Notes under the pieces: model-generated | The model's database searches: none | The model's input: the letters and a program-made list of their open reading frames with translations, nothing else | Told to the model about the DNA's origin: nothing | Made by a program: the position numbers and the translations under genes | NCBI GenBank assembly: GCA_963804495.1 | Contig: CAWDQN010000015.1 | Location: 117,373-181,372, forward strand | From: Rhodovastum sp963804495 | GTDB taxonomy: Bacteria; Pseudomonadota; Alphaproteobacteria; Acetobacterales; Acetobacteraceae | Length of the DNA stretch: 64,000 nt | Direction: 5' to 3' | In this document: piece by piece, positions 47,501 through 55,506 of the stretch | Position numbering within the stretch: the stretch's first letter is position 1 | Layout: each line of letters opens with the position of its first letter

Positions 47501-48376
47501 ACGTAAAACCCGGCTACGTCACCCATCACTTCGCCGCCAGCGGCACCGATATCGCGACGCTGTCGGCCTTCCTGGCTGAACTCGTCGCCACCGACCCGCG
47601 CAACGTCCTGCCCGAGGGCGACAACCCGCCGATCTGGGAAGCCCCGGTGGTCGGCATCGCCGCCGCCTCCGACCCGCTGTTCGCGACCCTGAAACAGCCG
47701 GGCGTGGTCGGCCCGATCCATGTCGATGCCGATCATTGGCTGCCCGGCGCGAAATCGGTGGTCAGTTTCTTCCTGCCGTTTTCCCGCCAGATCAAGAAAA
47801 GCTACGACAAACACGGCCGCCTGCCCTCGCTCGAATGGGTCTCCGGGCGGCAGAACGGCGAGGTGTTCGTCAACGTCGCGCGCCGGGCGCTGGCGCGCTA
47901 TCTGCAGAGCCAGGGGGGCCGCGCCGTGGTGCCGACCTTGCAACTGCACTATCAGGCGGTGGATTTGATTCCGATGTGGTCGGAACGGCATGTTGCCTTC
48001 ATCGCTGGCCTTGGCACCTTCGGGTTGCACGGTGGGCTGCTGACGGAAAAGGGCGCCGCCGGGCGGATCGGCAGCGTCGTCACCGACCTCGACCTGTTAC
48101 CGACGCCGCGCCCCTACACCGGGGTTTATGAGGTACTGCCCGTGGGTCAGCGACGGCACCTGCGGCGCCTGCATCGCCCGCTGCCCGGTGGGAGCCGTGC
48201 ACGACACCGGCAAGGATCACCAGATCTGCCTTACCAACGGGCGCGACCACATCAGGCCGGCCTATGCCGCGTGGGGCTATCATTCATGCGGCCACTGCCA
48301 GAACAACCTGCCCTGCACCGACGGCATTCCGGTTGCAGCGAAAGCCGGACCAAAGCCCGTGAGCGCACGAAAGTAA
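47497..48376 (+). pseudogene. QueG-like double [4Fe-4S] reductase, one frameshift
   Basis: The first 210 or so residues resemble the COG1600 (epoxyqueuosine reductase-like) fold: WLPGAKSVVSFFLPFSRQ, then WSERHVAFIAGLGTFGLHGG and SVVTDLDLLPTPRPYTGVYE. At about 48132 one extra base shifts the frame. In the next frame the ferredoxin domain follows: DGTCGACIARCPVGAV and HSCGHCQNNLPCTDGIP, enough cysteines for two [4Fe-4S] clusters. The corrected product has 292 residues. Orthologues in anaerobes are often tied to corrinoid or reductive pathways; here it could supply electrons or reductively activate. It may be intact in the organism. Confidence 0.75.
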
Positions 48377-48420
48377 CGGGTTTCAAGGCGCCACCGCCTG
48401 TTCAGGATAGCACGGAGCAA

Positions 48421-49104
48421 TTATCCGCGGCACGGACCTGTATCCGACCCGCGCCGGGGCTGCCCAGCGGACGCTTCCGGCACGCGCGAACGACGCGCCA
48501 CCAGCCAGTGGCGAAGCCGGTCGACAAGCAGAAACGCGCCTTGCAACAGGCAGGTGAAAAAAACGATCACCACACCGAACAGCAACAGCCGCTCACGGAC
48601 ATCGCTCAGCGCCTGTGCGTGGCGCAGCGTCACCGCCACCGCCTCGCTGACGCCGATCGCCGCCCCGGTCGAGGAGGACATGACCAGCACGAAAAAAGCC
48701 CGTGCGAGCGCCGGCAGGAACAGCAGCGCCAGCTCATGCGCGCCGGCCCGCCAATGCCGCATCGCCTCCAGCCCGGTGTCGGAGACATAGGCGGCGGCAT
48801 ACACAACAAGAGAAAGCACAACGACGACCGGACCATGCAGCGGCACACGCCATGGGCCGAGCATGGCGGCCGAGGGAAGCAGGTTCAGCAGGAAGAACAT
48901 CACCACGAAGCTGGGCGCCAGGCGCAGCAGCCCGGTCAGCGCGCCGGCCAACCCACCCGGCATGCGGCCGCCCAGCCGTAGCAGGGCCAGCGGGCCGCCC
49001 ACCGCCAGCCCGAGCAGCAGCGCCGCGCCGGCGATGGCGATGTTAAGCAGCAGTCCATCCAGGAATTCCGGCACGAAGCCTGCCATCAACCCCACCAGGT
49101 TCAT
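48421..49104 (-). CDS. polar amino acid-type ABC transporter permease
   Basis: 227 residues with five or so membrane segments and the EAA-like loop region SDTGLEAMRHWRAGAHEL typical of HisM/GlnP permeases. The start overlaps the stop of the fused binding-protein/permease gene (49101-49104). A charged tail (RRSRVPEASAGQPRRGS) ends the protein. No ATPase is encoded in the window. The strand is opposite to the nitrogenase-like genes, so it is a separate unit. Confidence 0.8.
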   Translation of the reverse strand: MNLVGLMAGFVPEFLDGLLLNIAIAGAALLLGLAVGGPLALLRLGGRMPGGLAGALTGLLRLAPSFVVMFFLLNLLPSAAMLGPWRVPLHGPVVVVLSLVVYAAAYVSDTGLEAMRHWRAGAHELALLFLPALARAFFVLVMSSSTGAAIGVSEAVAVTLRHAQALSDVRERLLLFGVVIVFFTCLLQGAFLLVDRLRHWLVARRSRVPEASAGQPRRGSDTGPCRG

Positions 49105-50768
49105 TCTGCAGTTCCCGCCGCGTCGAACCGGCGGCGCACCGCCTCGCCGGCCCAGACGACCACGCCCACCACGGCGGAATAGAACAGCAACAACACGGTG
49201 AAAATGGTCACCCGGTCACTGGAGAACGAGGCGATGTCGGTCAGCGAATCCAGCAGTTCCGGCACCCCGATCAGGCTGGCGATGGAACTGCCCCTGGCAG
49301 CGTTGACCATGAAGGCCAGCACCTGCGAACCGGCGTCGCGCACGGCAAGCCGCAGCGGCACCGGGCCGCGGGTCCGCACCTGGCGCGCCCGCGATGCCTC
49401 GGCCACCGCCGGCCCCGCATAGGACGCGTTGTACAGGCCGATCACCAGCACCGCGACCAGCATGGCCACCTTGACGGAATAGACGAACAGCGCGCTGGCC
49501 ATGACATAGCCCAGGAACATCATCAGCACGATCGGCGAGGACTGCCCCACCAGGGTCAGCAGGCGCACCGGCAGGCGCACCGCGCGGCTGTGCGCGGTCA
49601 GTGCCGCCGCGATCGCCAGCGTCAGGCCGAAGGTGGCTGCCAGGGCGCCGCTCACCAGGATCAGCGCGTTCACCAATCCGTCGAGGAACAGCCGCAGCGC
49701 CGCTTTGGTCTTGAGCATCGGCAGATCGATGTGCAGGCCAAGCGTTGTCTGCAGCCAGCGCTCCGCGGCCTCGACAGCCGGGGCGATGCGCGTCGGCAAC
49801 AATGAACTGTCGATCGGCTCGGCCAGACAGGACGGCGCCGGGCCGCCGTCGGCACGGACACAGGCGGCAGTGCCCCACGCGGCTTGCTGTGCCTGCAGGA
49901 AGGCCAGCGGTGCGCCGTTGCGGGCAGCCAGCGCGATGAACATGCCGTCGCGATGAAATTCCAGGCTCAGCAGGTCCAGCAGAGCGGCCAGCCGCTCGGT
50001 GCGGCTGCGCGGCACCGCCATGCCCCAGGGCAGCGGCGAAAAGCTGAACTTGACCGCGAAGCGGGCGGCGAAAGCCGGGTCGGCGAAAGCGGCGGCGAAA
50101 AAACTGTCGTCCTGTGCCGCCAGGCTGCAGGTGCCGAGGCGCAGCGCGTTGACCAGGTCGGGTGGCGAGTCGAACAGCAGCAACCGCACCCCGTGCCTGG
50201 TCAGCGCCGCGTTGGTGCTGTTGCCCACGCTGACGCAGACCGTGGCGCCGGCGAGATCGCTCCAGCCGGCGATGGGCCGCACCTGCGGGCCGACCAGCAC
50301 GGTGCGGGATTCATAGTAATGCGGCCGGATAAAGCGGATTTCACCGTCGCGCTGGCTGGTGTGGCCCATGGTGGCGATGACCAGGTCCACCTCGCCATCG
50401 CCCAGGGCGGCGATACGGTTGGCCGAGGTGACCCGCCGGAACACCACCGCGACCCCGAGCCGGGCGGCGATCGCGCGGGCGATGTCCGGCTCGAAGCCGC
50501 TCGGGGCGTCGATGGGGCCGGTGCCGAACACCGGATAGTCGCCGCGCACGCCCACCACGATGCGTCCGGCGCACAGAATGGCGACCAGCCGGTCGGCGGG
50601 GGCGCGGCAACCCTGCGCCGCATCGGCGCGGGCCTGGGCGAGCAGGGCGGCAATCGAGGCCTCGGTGGCGCCGGTGGCTGCCGCTTGCGGCGCGGCCGGC
50701 AACGCCAGCACGGTGATGAGTATCGCAAGCATCCAGCCAGCTGCGCGCGAGGCCCGCAATTCAAACAT
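49101..50768 (-). CDS. fused amino-acid-binding protein and ABC permease
   Basis: 555 residues from ATG 50768. A signal segment (WMLAILITVLALPAAP) precedes a family-3 binding domain: LCAGRIVVGVRGDYPVFGTG, GFEPDIARAIAARLGVAVVF and DLVIATMGHTSQRDGEI. From about residue 340 a HisM/GlnP-like membrane domain follows with several helices (LVNALILVSGALAATFGLTL and later). The domains are normally separate or fused in this order in some actinobacteria and Firmicutes. A polar amino acid or opine-like ligand is likely. The partner permease follows directly. Confidence 0.78.
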   Translation of the reverse strand: MFELRASRAAGWMLAILITVLALPAAPQAAATGATEASIAALLAQARADAAQGCRAPADRLVAILCAGRIVVGVRGDYPVFGTGPIDAPSGFEPDIARAIAARLGVAVVFRRVTSANRIAALGDGEVDLVIATMGHTSQRDGEIRFIRPHYYESRTVLVGPQVRPIAGWSDLAGATVCVSVGNSTNAALTRHGVRLLLFDSPPDLVNALRLGTCSLAAQDDSFFAAAFADPAFAARFAVKFSFSPLPWGMAVPRSRTERLAALLDLLSLEFHRDGMFIALAARNGAPLAFLQAQQAAWGTAACVRADGGPAPSCLAEPIDSSLLPTRIAPAVEAAERWLQTTLGLHIDLPMLKTKAALRLFLDGLVNALILVSGALAATFGLTLAIAAALTAHSRAVRLPVRLLTLVGQSSPIVLMMFLGYVMASALFVYSVKVAMLVAVLVIGLYNASYAGPAVAEASRARQVRTRGPVPLRLAVRDAGSQVLAFMVNAARGSSIASLIGVPELLDSLTDIASFSSDRVTIFTVLLLFYSAVVGVVVWAGEAVRRRFDAAGTAE

Positions 50769-50961
50769 GGGACGGACGGACCCCCGGGATTGCAACGGCG
50801 CTTTGGCCGGCGCCACCTGCCGCCACCCGACCACGAAGCCGCGGCGTTGGCAATCCGGGGGGTTGCCACCGCGCATGCGACATGCAACGAAGCCGCTCAT
50901 GTTTCCCGGCCCGAGAGCGGGCCGGCATTTCTGGTTCGTCCTCCGGCCGGCAGAGCATAGC

Positions 50962-51888
50962 ATGGACATTCGCGACCTCTCCAAGATCCCCGCAGCGGTC
51001 CTGGTTTCAGGGATAGTATTTTTCGTCGCCGGGCTGGTCAGTGACCTGGTCGTGCGGGTGTCGGTGCCGAAGCAGCTTGCCATCCGCATCGAGGTGCCGC
51101 CGCCCCCGCCGGCCCCCGGTCCGGCCGAGCCCGTGCCATCGATCGCGGCCCGGCTCGCCAAGGCGGACGTGGCCGCCGGCGAGACCTATGCCGCCAAGGG
51201 GATCTGTGCCGTGTGCCACTCGTTCGACGAGGGCGGCAAGGCCAAGATCGGCCCGAACCTGTATAACGTGGTCGGCGGACCGCACGCGCACATGGCCGGG
51301 TTCGCCTATTCGGACGGGATGAAGAACAAGGCGGGAAACTGGACCTACGAGGATCTGGACGCCTGGCTCACCAAGCCGGCCGCCTACGTGCCCGGCACCA
51401 AGATGACGTTCCCGGGCATTCCCGACCCGCAGACCAGGGCCAACGTGATTGCCTGGCTGCGCACGCTGTCGCATGACCCCGTGCCGCTGCCCGAGGTCAC
51501 CGAGGCTGCTCCCGCCGCGCCCGGCGGACTGCCGCCGGTGGGGCCGCTGCTGGCCAACGCCGATGCCAAGGCTGGCGAGGCGTTTGCCAAGACCATCTGC
51601 CTGATCTGCCACACGGTGAACGAGGGCGGGCCGGCGATCATTGGCCCCAACCTCTATAACGTGGTCGGTGGGCCGCATGCGCATATGGCCGGCTACGCTT
51701 ACTCGGATGCGATGAAGGGCAAGTCCGGACCTTGGACGTACGAGGAACTGAACCGCTGGCTGTTCAAGCCAGCGGCCTACGCGCCGGGCACCAAGATGGC
51801 GTTTCCAGGGATCCCCAATGCACAGTTGCGGGCGAACGTGATCGCCTGGCTGCGCAGCTTGTCGCCGGACCCGCAGCCGCTGCCCTAA
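50962..51888 (+). CDS. membrane-anchored cytochrome c with two tandem c-type domains
   Basis: 308 residues. An uncleaved N-terminal helix (AAVLVSGIVFFVAGLVSDLV) is followed by a Pro/Ala linker. Domain 1 has CAVCH (Cys82, Cys85, His86) and axial Met148 in PGTKMTFPGI. Domain 2 has CLICH (Cys213, Cys216, His217) and axial Met279 in PGTKMAFPGI. The two domains are close copies of each other. The layout resembles the mobile but tethered cytochrome cy that links the bc1 complex to reaction centres, but doubled. It lies at the edge of the photosynthesis cluster, so a role in photosynthetic or respiratory electron transfer is likely. Confidence 0.85.
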   Translation: MDIRDLSKIPAAVLVSGIVFFVAGLVSDLVVRVSVPKQLAIRIEVPPPPPAPGPAEPVPSIAARLAKADVAAGETYAAKGICAVCHSFDEGGKAKIGPNLYNVVGGPHAHMAGFAYSDGMKNKAGNWTYEDLDAWLTKPAAYVPGTKMTFPGIPDPQTRANVIAWLRTLSHDPVPLPEVTEAAPAAPGGLPPVGPLLANADAKAGEAFAKTICLICHTVNEGGPAIIGPNLYNVVGGPHAHMAGYAYSDAMKGKSGPWTYEELNRWLFKPAAYAPGTKMAFPGIPNAQLRANVIAWLRSLSPDPQPLP

Positions 51889-51895
51889 GGCAATC

Positions 51896-51925
51896 GGGCC
51901 AGGGCTTTTCCCTGGCCCCCGTTTT
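51896..51925 (+). terminator. hairpin terminator after the cytochrome c gene
   Basis: GGGCCAGGG, loop CTTTT, CCCTGGCCC, then a CCG and TTTT. It fits an intrinsic terminator eight bases after the stop. Confidence 0.7.
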
Positions 51926-51933
51926 GTGAGCGT

Positions 51934-51973
51934 GAGGGGGTAAGCAGGTGCCTTGGCACCTGCTTACCCCCTC
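51934..51973. repeat. perfect 19-bp inverted repeat between convergent genes
   Basis: GAGGGGGTAAGCAGGTGCC, two bases TT, then its exact complement. It lies between the convergent cytochrome c and bchP genes. It lacks a T-run, so it may be a bidirectional terminator, a protein site or a remnant of a mobile element end. Confidence 0.8.
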
Positions 51974-52002
51974 TGGCGTTAAGAGCCTCTGACGTAATGG
52001 GT

Positions 52003-52058
52003 TCCAAGGGCCTCCCGGCCCTTGGCGGGGTCCAGGGGCAGAGCCCCTGGCCTTGCTG
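52003..52058. repeat. GC-rich palindromic intergenic repeat (copy 7)
   Basis: CCAAGGGCCTCCCGGCCCTTGG followed by GGTCCAGGGGCAGAGCCCCTGGCC. Both are strong hairpins; the second is the family core. It ends just before the bchP stop (52062). Confidence 0.7.
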
Positions 52059-52061
52059 CCT

Positions 52062-53270
52062 TCATGCGGGCACAAGCCCGGTGAGATGCGCAATATTCTT
52101 CCAGAAGATACGCGCATGCGCCAAGGGCTTGGCTCGCACCAGTTCCTTGTTCATGTAGGCGTCCCAGGTCAATTGCTGCACGTCGGGGTCGCGGCATATG
52201 GTCACGAAGCGCTCCCGCCGCTTGTCGGTGGTGTACCAATAATCCTGCATGATGCCGAGGATCCAGAACACCGAGCCGTGCGTGCGCATGAATCGCTTGC
52301 GCGCCGAGGCGAGCGCGCGGGCATCGCCGGTGGCGAGGAACTCGTGGGTCGCGTCGGCGGCGAGCCTGCCGCCGGTCATGGCGTAGAAGATTCCCTCGCC
52401 GGAGGCGGGAGCGACCACGCCGGCGGCGTCGCCGGCCAGGACCAGGTCGCGGTTGTTGTCCCATTTCTTCAGCGGACGCAGCGGAATGGGCGCGCCTTCC
52501 CGGCGGATGGTTTCCTGCCCCTCCAGACCGGCCACTTCGCGCAACTGGCCGACCGCGCCGCGCAGCGAGAACCCCTTATGGGCGCTGCCGGTGCCGACGC
52601 TGGTGATATCGCCGTGCGGGAAGATCCAGCTGTAGAAATCGGGCGACATGGAGCCGTTGTAGTAAACGTCGCAGCGTGCCGGATCGAAATCGGCGGCGCG
52701 CGGCGAGCGGATGATCTCATGGTACGCGAACACGTACGGCACGCGGTCCGCGCCCGGAATGTTGCTCTGCCGCGCCACCTGCGAGAGCGCCCCGTCGGCG
52801 CCGATGATGGCGCGGGCGCGCACCCGCTCGGGGGCGGCGTCGCGAGGGGACGTCTTGGGCTGGTAGAGCACCTGCGACACGTCGTCATCGCCGCGCTCGA
52901 TCCGCTCGAAGGTGCCGGTGCGGCGCACGGCGCCGGCGCTGGCGGCGCGCTCGCGCAGCCATTCATCGAAGACCTCGCGGTCCACCATGCCGACGAAGCC
53001 GCCGTCGATCGGCATGTCGACGTGCCGGGCCGAAGGCGAGACCATGCGGGCGGAGGTGACCTTGGCCACCAGCAAATGGTCGGGGATGTCGAATTCCTGG
53101 ATGCAGCGTGGCGGAATCGCGCCACCGCATGGCTTGATCCTACCAGCTTTGTCGAGCAGCAGCACGGAACGGCCGCGTCGGGCCAGATCGGCCGCCGCCG
53201 TCGCGCCGGCTGGACCGCCGCCGACGATCACCACATCGAACGTTTCAAGTTCAGACATCGCTTTCATCAC
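52062..53270 (-). CDS. bchP: geranylgeranyl diphosphate/bacteriochlorophyll reductase
   Basis: 402 residues. FAD motif VVIVGGGPAGATAAADLARR at the N-terminus; the family stretch RIKPCGGAIPPRCIQEFDIP; and DLVLAGDAAGVVAPASGEGI. BchP reduces the geranylgeranyl tail of bacteriochlorophyll to phytyl with NADPH. Its start overlaps the end of the pucC-like gene (53267-53270). It is on the reverse strand, in the order bchG-bch2-bchP of most alphaproteobacterial photosynthesis clusters. Confidence 0.95.
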   Translation of the reverse strand: MMKAMSELETFDVVIVGGGPAGATAAADLARRGRSVLLLDKAGRIKPCGGAIPPRCIQEFDIPDHLLVAKVTSARMVSPSARHVDMPIDGGFVGMVDREVFDEWLRERAASAGAVRRTGTFERIERGDDDVSQVLYQPKTSPRDAAPERVRARAIIGADGALSQVARQSNIPGADRVPYVFAYHEIIRSPRAADFDPARCDVYYNGSMSPDFYSWIFPHGDITSVGTGSAHKGFSLRGAVGQLREVAGLEGQETIRREGAPIPLRPLKKWDNNRDLVLAGDAAGVVAPASGEGIFYAMTGGRLAADATHEFLATGDARALASARKRFMRTHGSVFWILGIMQDYWYTTDKRRERFVTICRDPDVQQLTWDAYMNKELVRAKPLAHARIFWKNIAHLTGLVPA

Positions 53271-54607
53271 CCCCTTATGCCGGCATCGCCGGCGACCACC
53301 AATTCCGCTTCCGGCAGGCCGCTCACGGGCACGCCCACGCGCAGCGACAGCGCACCGGCGACCAGGAACAGCACCGCCTGTCCGGCGAACACGGCGGCAT
53401 AGGCCGCCACCGGCGAGCCAAGCAAAGCCTTTGCCAGATCAACCGCGCTGCTGCCCGCCATGCTGCCCAGGCCAAAGGCCAGCGCCTGCGCCGCCCCCCA
53501 CAAGCCCATGCGCACGCCTTCGCGCGCCGCGCGGCCGCGGCCGGCCAGGTGCATCATTGAGCCGATGGCGGCGGCGCAGAAAAATCCGTTCGCCACGCCG
53601 AGCAGGAAGAACGAACTGCCCAGCGGCCAGTCCGGTCCGACCGAGCCGGCGGTCGCCATCGCCAGCAATCCGATGGTGGAGGCAAAACAGCCCAGCGCCA
53701 TCCAGCCGCGCAGCGAGCCGAACCGCCACCGCGCCGAGGCCGTGCCGGCCAGGGCGAGCAGGACCATGCCCGTCAGCACGCCGCCGTGCTGCACGCCGAT
53801 CAGCTGGGTGGATTGGCCCGGCTGCAAATGGAACACCGCGCCGGCGAAGGGCTCGATGATCAGCTCCTGGGCGCTGTAGGCAAGCATGGACACGAACACC
53901 AGAATGGCGAATTGGCGGACCTGGGGCTCGCCCCAGACCTGGCCGAAGGCCACCGCGAAGGGCGGCTGTGCTGCCGCCGGCGCGGCCGGTGCGGCAGGAC
54001 CTTCCATGCCCCACACGGCCAGGGTAGTCAGCGCCAGCGCCAGCGCGCCGACCGCGGCGGTGACCTCGATCAGGCGCAGGCCGGAGAACGGCATGAGCAG
54101 CTTGCCGCCGATGCCGGCGGTCAGCGCAATGCCCAGAATCATCATCAGCCAGACGACCGAGGCCGCCGCCGGGCGGCGTGCTTCGTCCACCCGCTTGGCC
54201 AGCAGCACCAGCAGCGAGGTGCCGGCGGCCCCCACGCCGACGCCGATCAGCGTGTAGGCGATCACCGCCAGCGCGATGCCGCCGAGCAGGGAGCTGCCCA
54301 TCCAGGCGGTGGCCAGAGCCGCCAGCACCCCACCGCCGGCCAGCAGCGCCATGCCGCCGATGATCCACGGGGTGCGCCGCCCGCCCACGTCGGAGCCATA
54401 GCCCAGCCGGGGCCGCAGCACCTGCAGCACGTAGTGCCACGCCACCAGCGTGCCGGGCAGGATGGCCGGCAGCATCAGCTCGATCTGCATCACCCGGTTC
54501 ATGGTGGAGGTGCACAGCACCACGATGGCGCCAAGCGAGGCCTGCACCAGGCCGAGCCGGACGATGCCCGGCCAGCCGATGCGTCCCGCGCCGGTCGCCG
54601 CGGTCAT
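53267..54607 (-). CDS. BCH2/PucC-family MFS protein of the photosynthesis cluster
   Basis: 446 residues, about 12 membrane segments, of the PucC/LhaA/BCH2 subfamily of major facilitators. Conserved parts include LGAIVVLCTSTMNRVMQIEL and RPRLGYGSDVGGRRTPWIIG. It is encoded between bchG and bchP, as orf428 (bch2) in Rhodobacter. Members are thought to deliver bacteriochlorophyll to antenna proteins or assist assembly. Both ends overlap its neighbours by four bases, so this is one tight operon. Confidence 0.92.
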   Translation of the reverse strand: MTAATGAGRIGWPGIVRLGLVQASLGAIVVLCTSTMNRVMQIELMLPAILPGTLVAWHYVLQVLRPRLGYGSDVGGRRTPWIIGGMALLAGGGVLAALATAWMGSSLLGGIALAVIAYTLIGVGVGAAGTSLLVLLAKRVDEARRPAAASVVWLMMILGIALTAGIGGKLLMPFSGLRLIEVTAAVGALALALTTLAVWGMEGPAAPAAPAAAQPPFAVAFGQVWGEPQVRQFAILVFVSMLAYSAQELIIEPFAGAVFHLQPGQSTQLIGVQHGGVLTGMVLLALAGTASARWRFGSLRGWMALGCFASTIGLLAMATAGSVGPDWPLGSSFFLLGVANGFFCAAAIGSMMHLAGRGRAAREGVRMGLWGAAQALAFGLGSMAGSSAVDLAKALLGSPVAAYAAVFAGQAVLFLVAGALSLRVGVPVSGLPEAELVVAGDAGIRG

Positions 54608-55506
54608 GACGCGGCGGCCACCAACGGGCCAATTGCGAAGGCGCTGACCAGCATGCCGATGACATACAGGGTCGTGCCGGTCGCGTTGTACCAGGGCGCG
54701 CGGGCGCGCGGCTGCTGCAGCCAGCGGCCCATCAGGACGAACTGGGCCAGCAGCAAGGCCACGATGATGCCGGCATGCACCGGACGGCCCCAGGCAAACA
54801 GCAGCCCGATGACGACCAGCTGCGGCGCCGCCATGACCAGGCAGGCCAGTTTCGCCGCGCGCTCTACGCCGAGCTGCACCGGCAGCGAGGCGAGGCCCAT
54901 TTCGCGATCGCCTTCGACCGACTTAAAGTCGTTCAGCGTCATGATGCCGTGCGCGCCGGCGCTGTACAGGAACGCCAGCAGGAACACCCGCCAGTCCGGC
55001 ACGCCGCCCGCCATCACCGCCGCGCCGGTGATCCAGGGCAGGCCCTCGTAGCAGCCGCCGACAGCGGCATTGCCCCACCACCCGTTCTGCTTCAACCGCA
55101 CCGGCGGCGCGCTGTACAGCCAGGCCAGCGCGAGTCCGACCGAGGCGGCGAACAGCACGAAATTGCCGATGGCGGCCGCCAGCGTGAGCGAGGCGGCCGA
55201 CCAGCCCAGCGCCAGATACAGCCCCATGCGGCCGGGGATGCGGCCGGACGGGATCGGCCGGTCGGGCTCATTGATGGCATCGACATGGCGGTCGTACCAG
55301 TCGTTCACCACCTGGCTGGTGGCGGTCAGCAGGGGGCCTGCCAGCACCACGCCGGCGGCGATCACCGGCCATTTGCCGCCGGCCGACTGGCCGGACGAGG
55401 CGATGCCGCACCCGAACGCCCACATGGGCGCGAACCAGGTGATCGGGTGCAGGACTTCGAGGGCTGCCGGCATGGCCGGGCGTTCGGCGGCGGATTGCAC
55501 GTTCAT
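54604..55506 (-). CDS. bchG: bacteriochlorophyll synthase (geranylgeranyl transferase)
   Basis: 300 residues, UbiA-type membrane prenyltransferase. Two Asp-rich motifs bind the prenyl diphosphate: NDWYDRHVDAINEPDRP and LNDFKSVEGDREMG. It joins bacteriochlorophyllide a to geranylgeranyl diphosphate in the membrane. The chosen ATG 55506 overlaps the stop of ppsR by four bases (55503-55506), so it is coupled with the regulator gene upstream. Confidence 0.95.
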   Translation of the reverse strand: MNVQSAAERPAMPAALEVLHPITWFAPMWAFGCGIASSGQSAGGKWPVIAAGVVLAGPLLTATSQVVNDWYDRHVDAINEPDRPIPSGRIPGRMGLYLALGWSAASLTLAAAIGNFVLFAASVGLALAWLYSAPPVRLKQNGWWGNAAVGGCYEGLPWITGAAVMAGGVPDWRVFLLAFLYSAGAHGIMTLNDFKSVEGDREMGLASLPVQLGVERAAKLACLVMAAPQLVVIGLLFAWGRPVHAGIIVALLLAQFVLMGRWLQQPRARAPWYNATGTTLYVIGMLVSAFAIGPLVAAAS

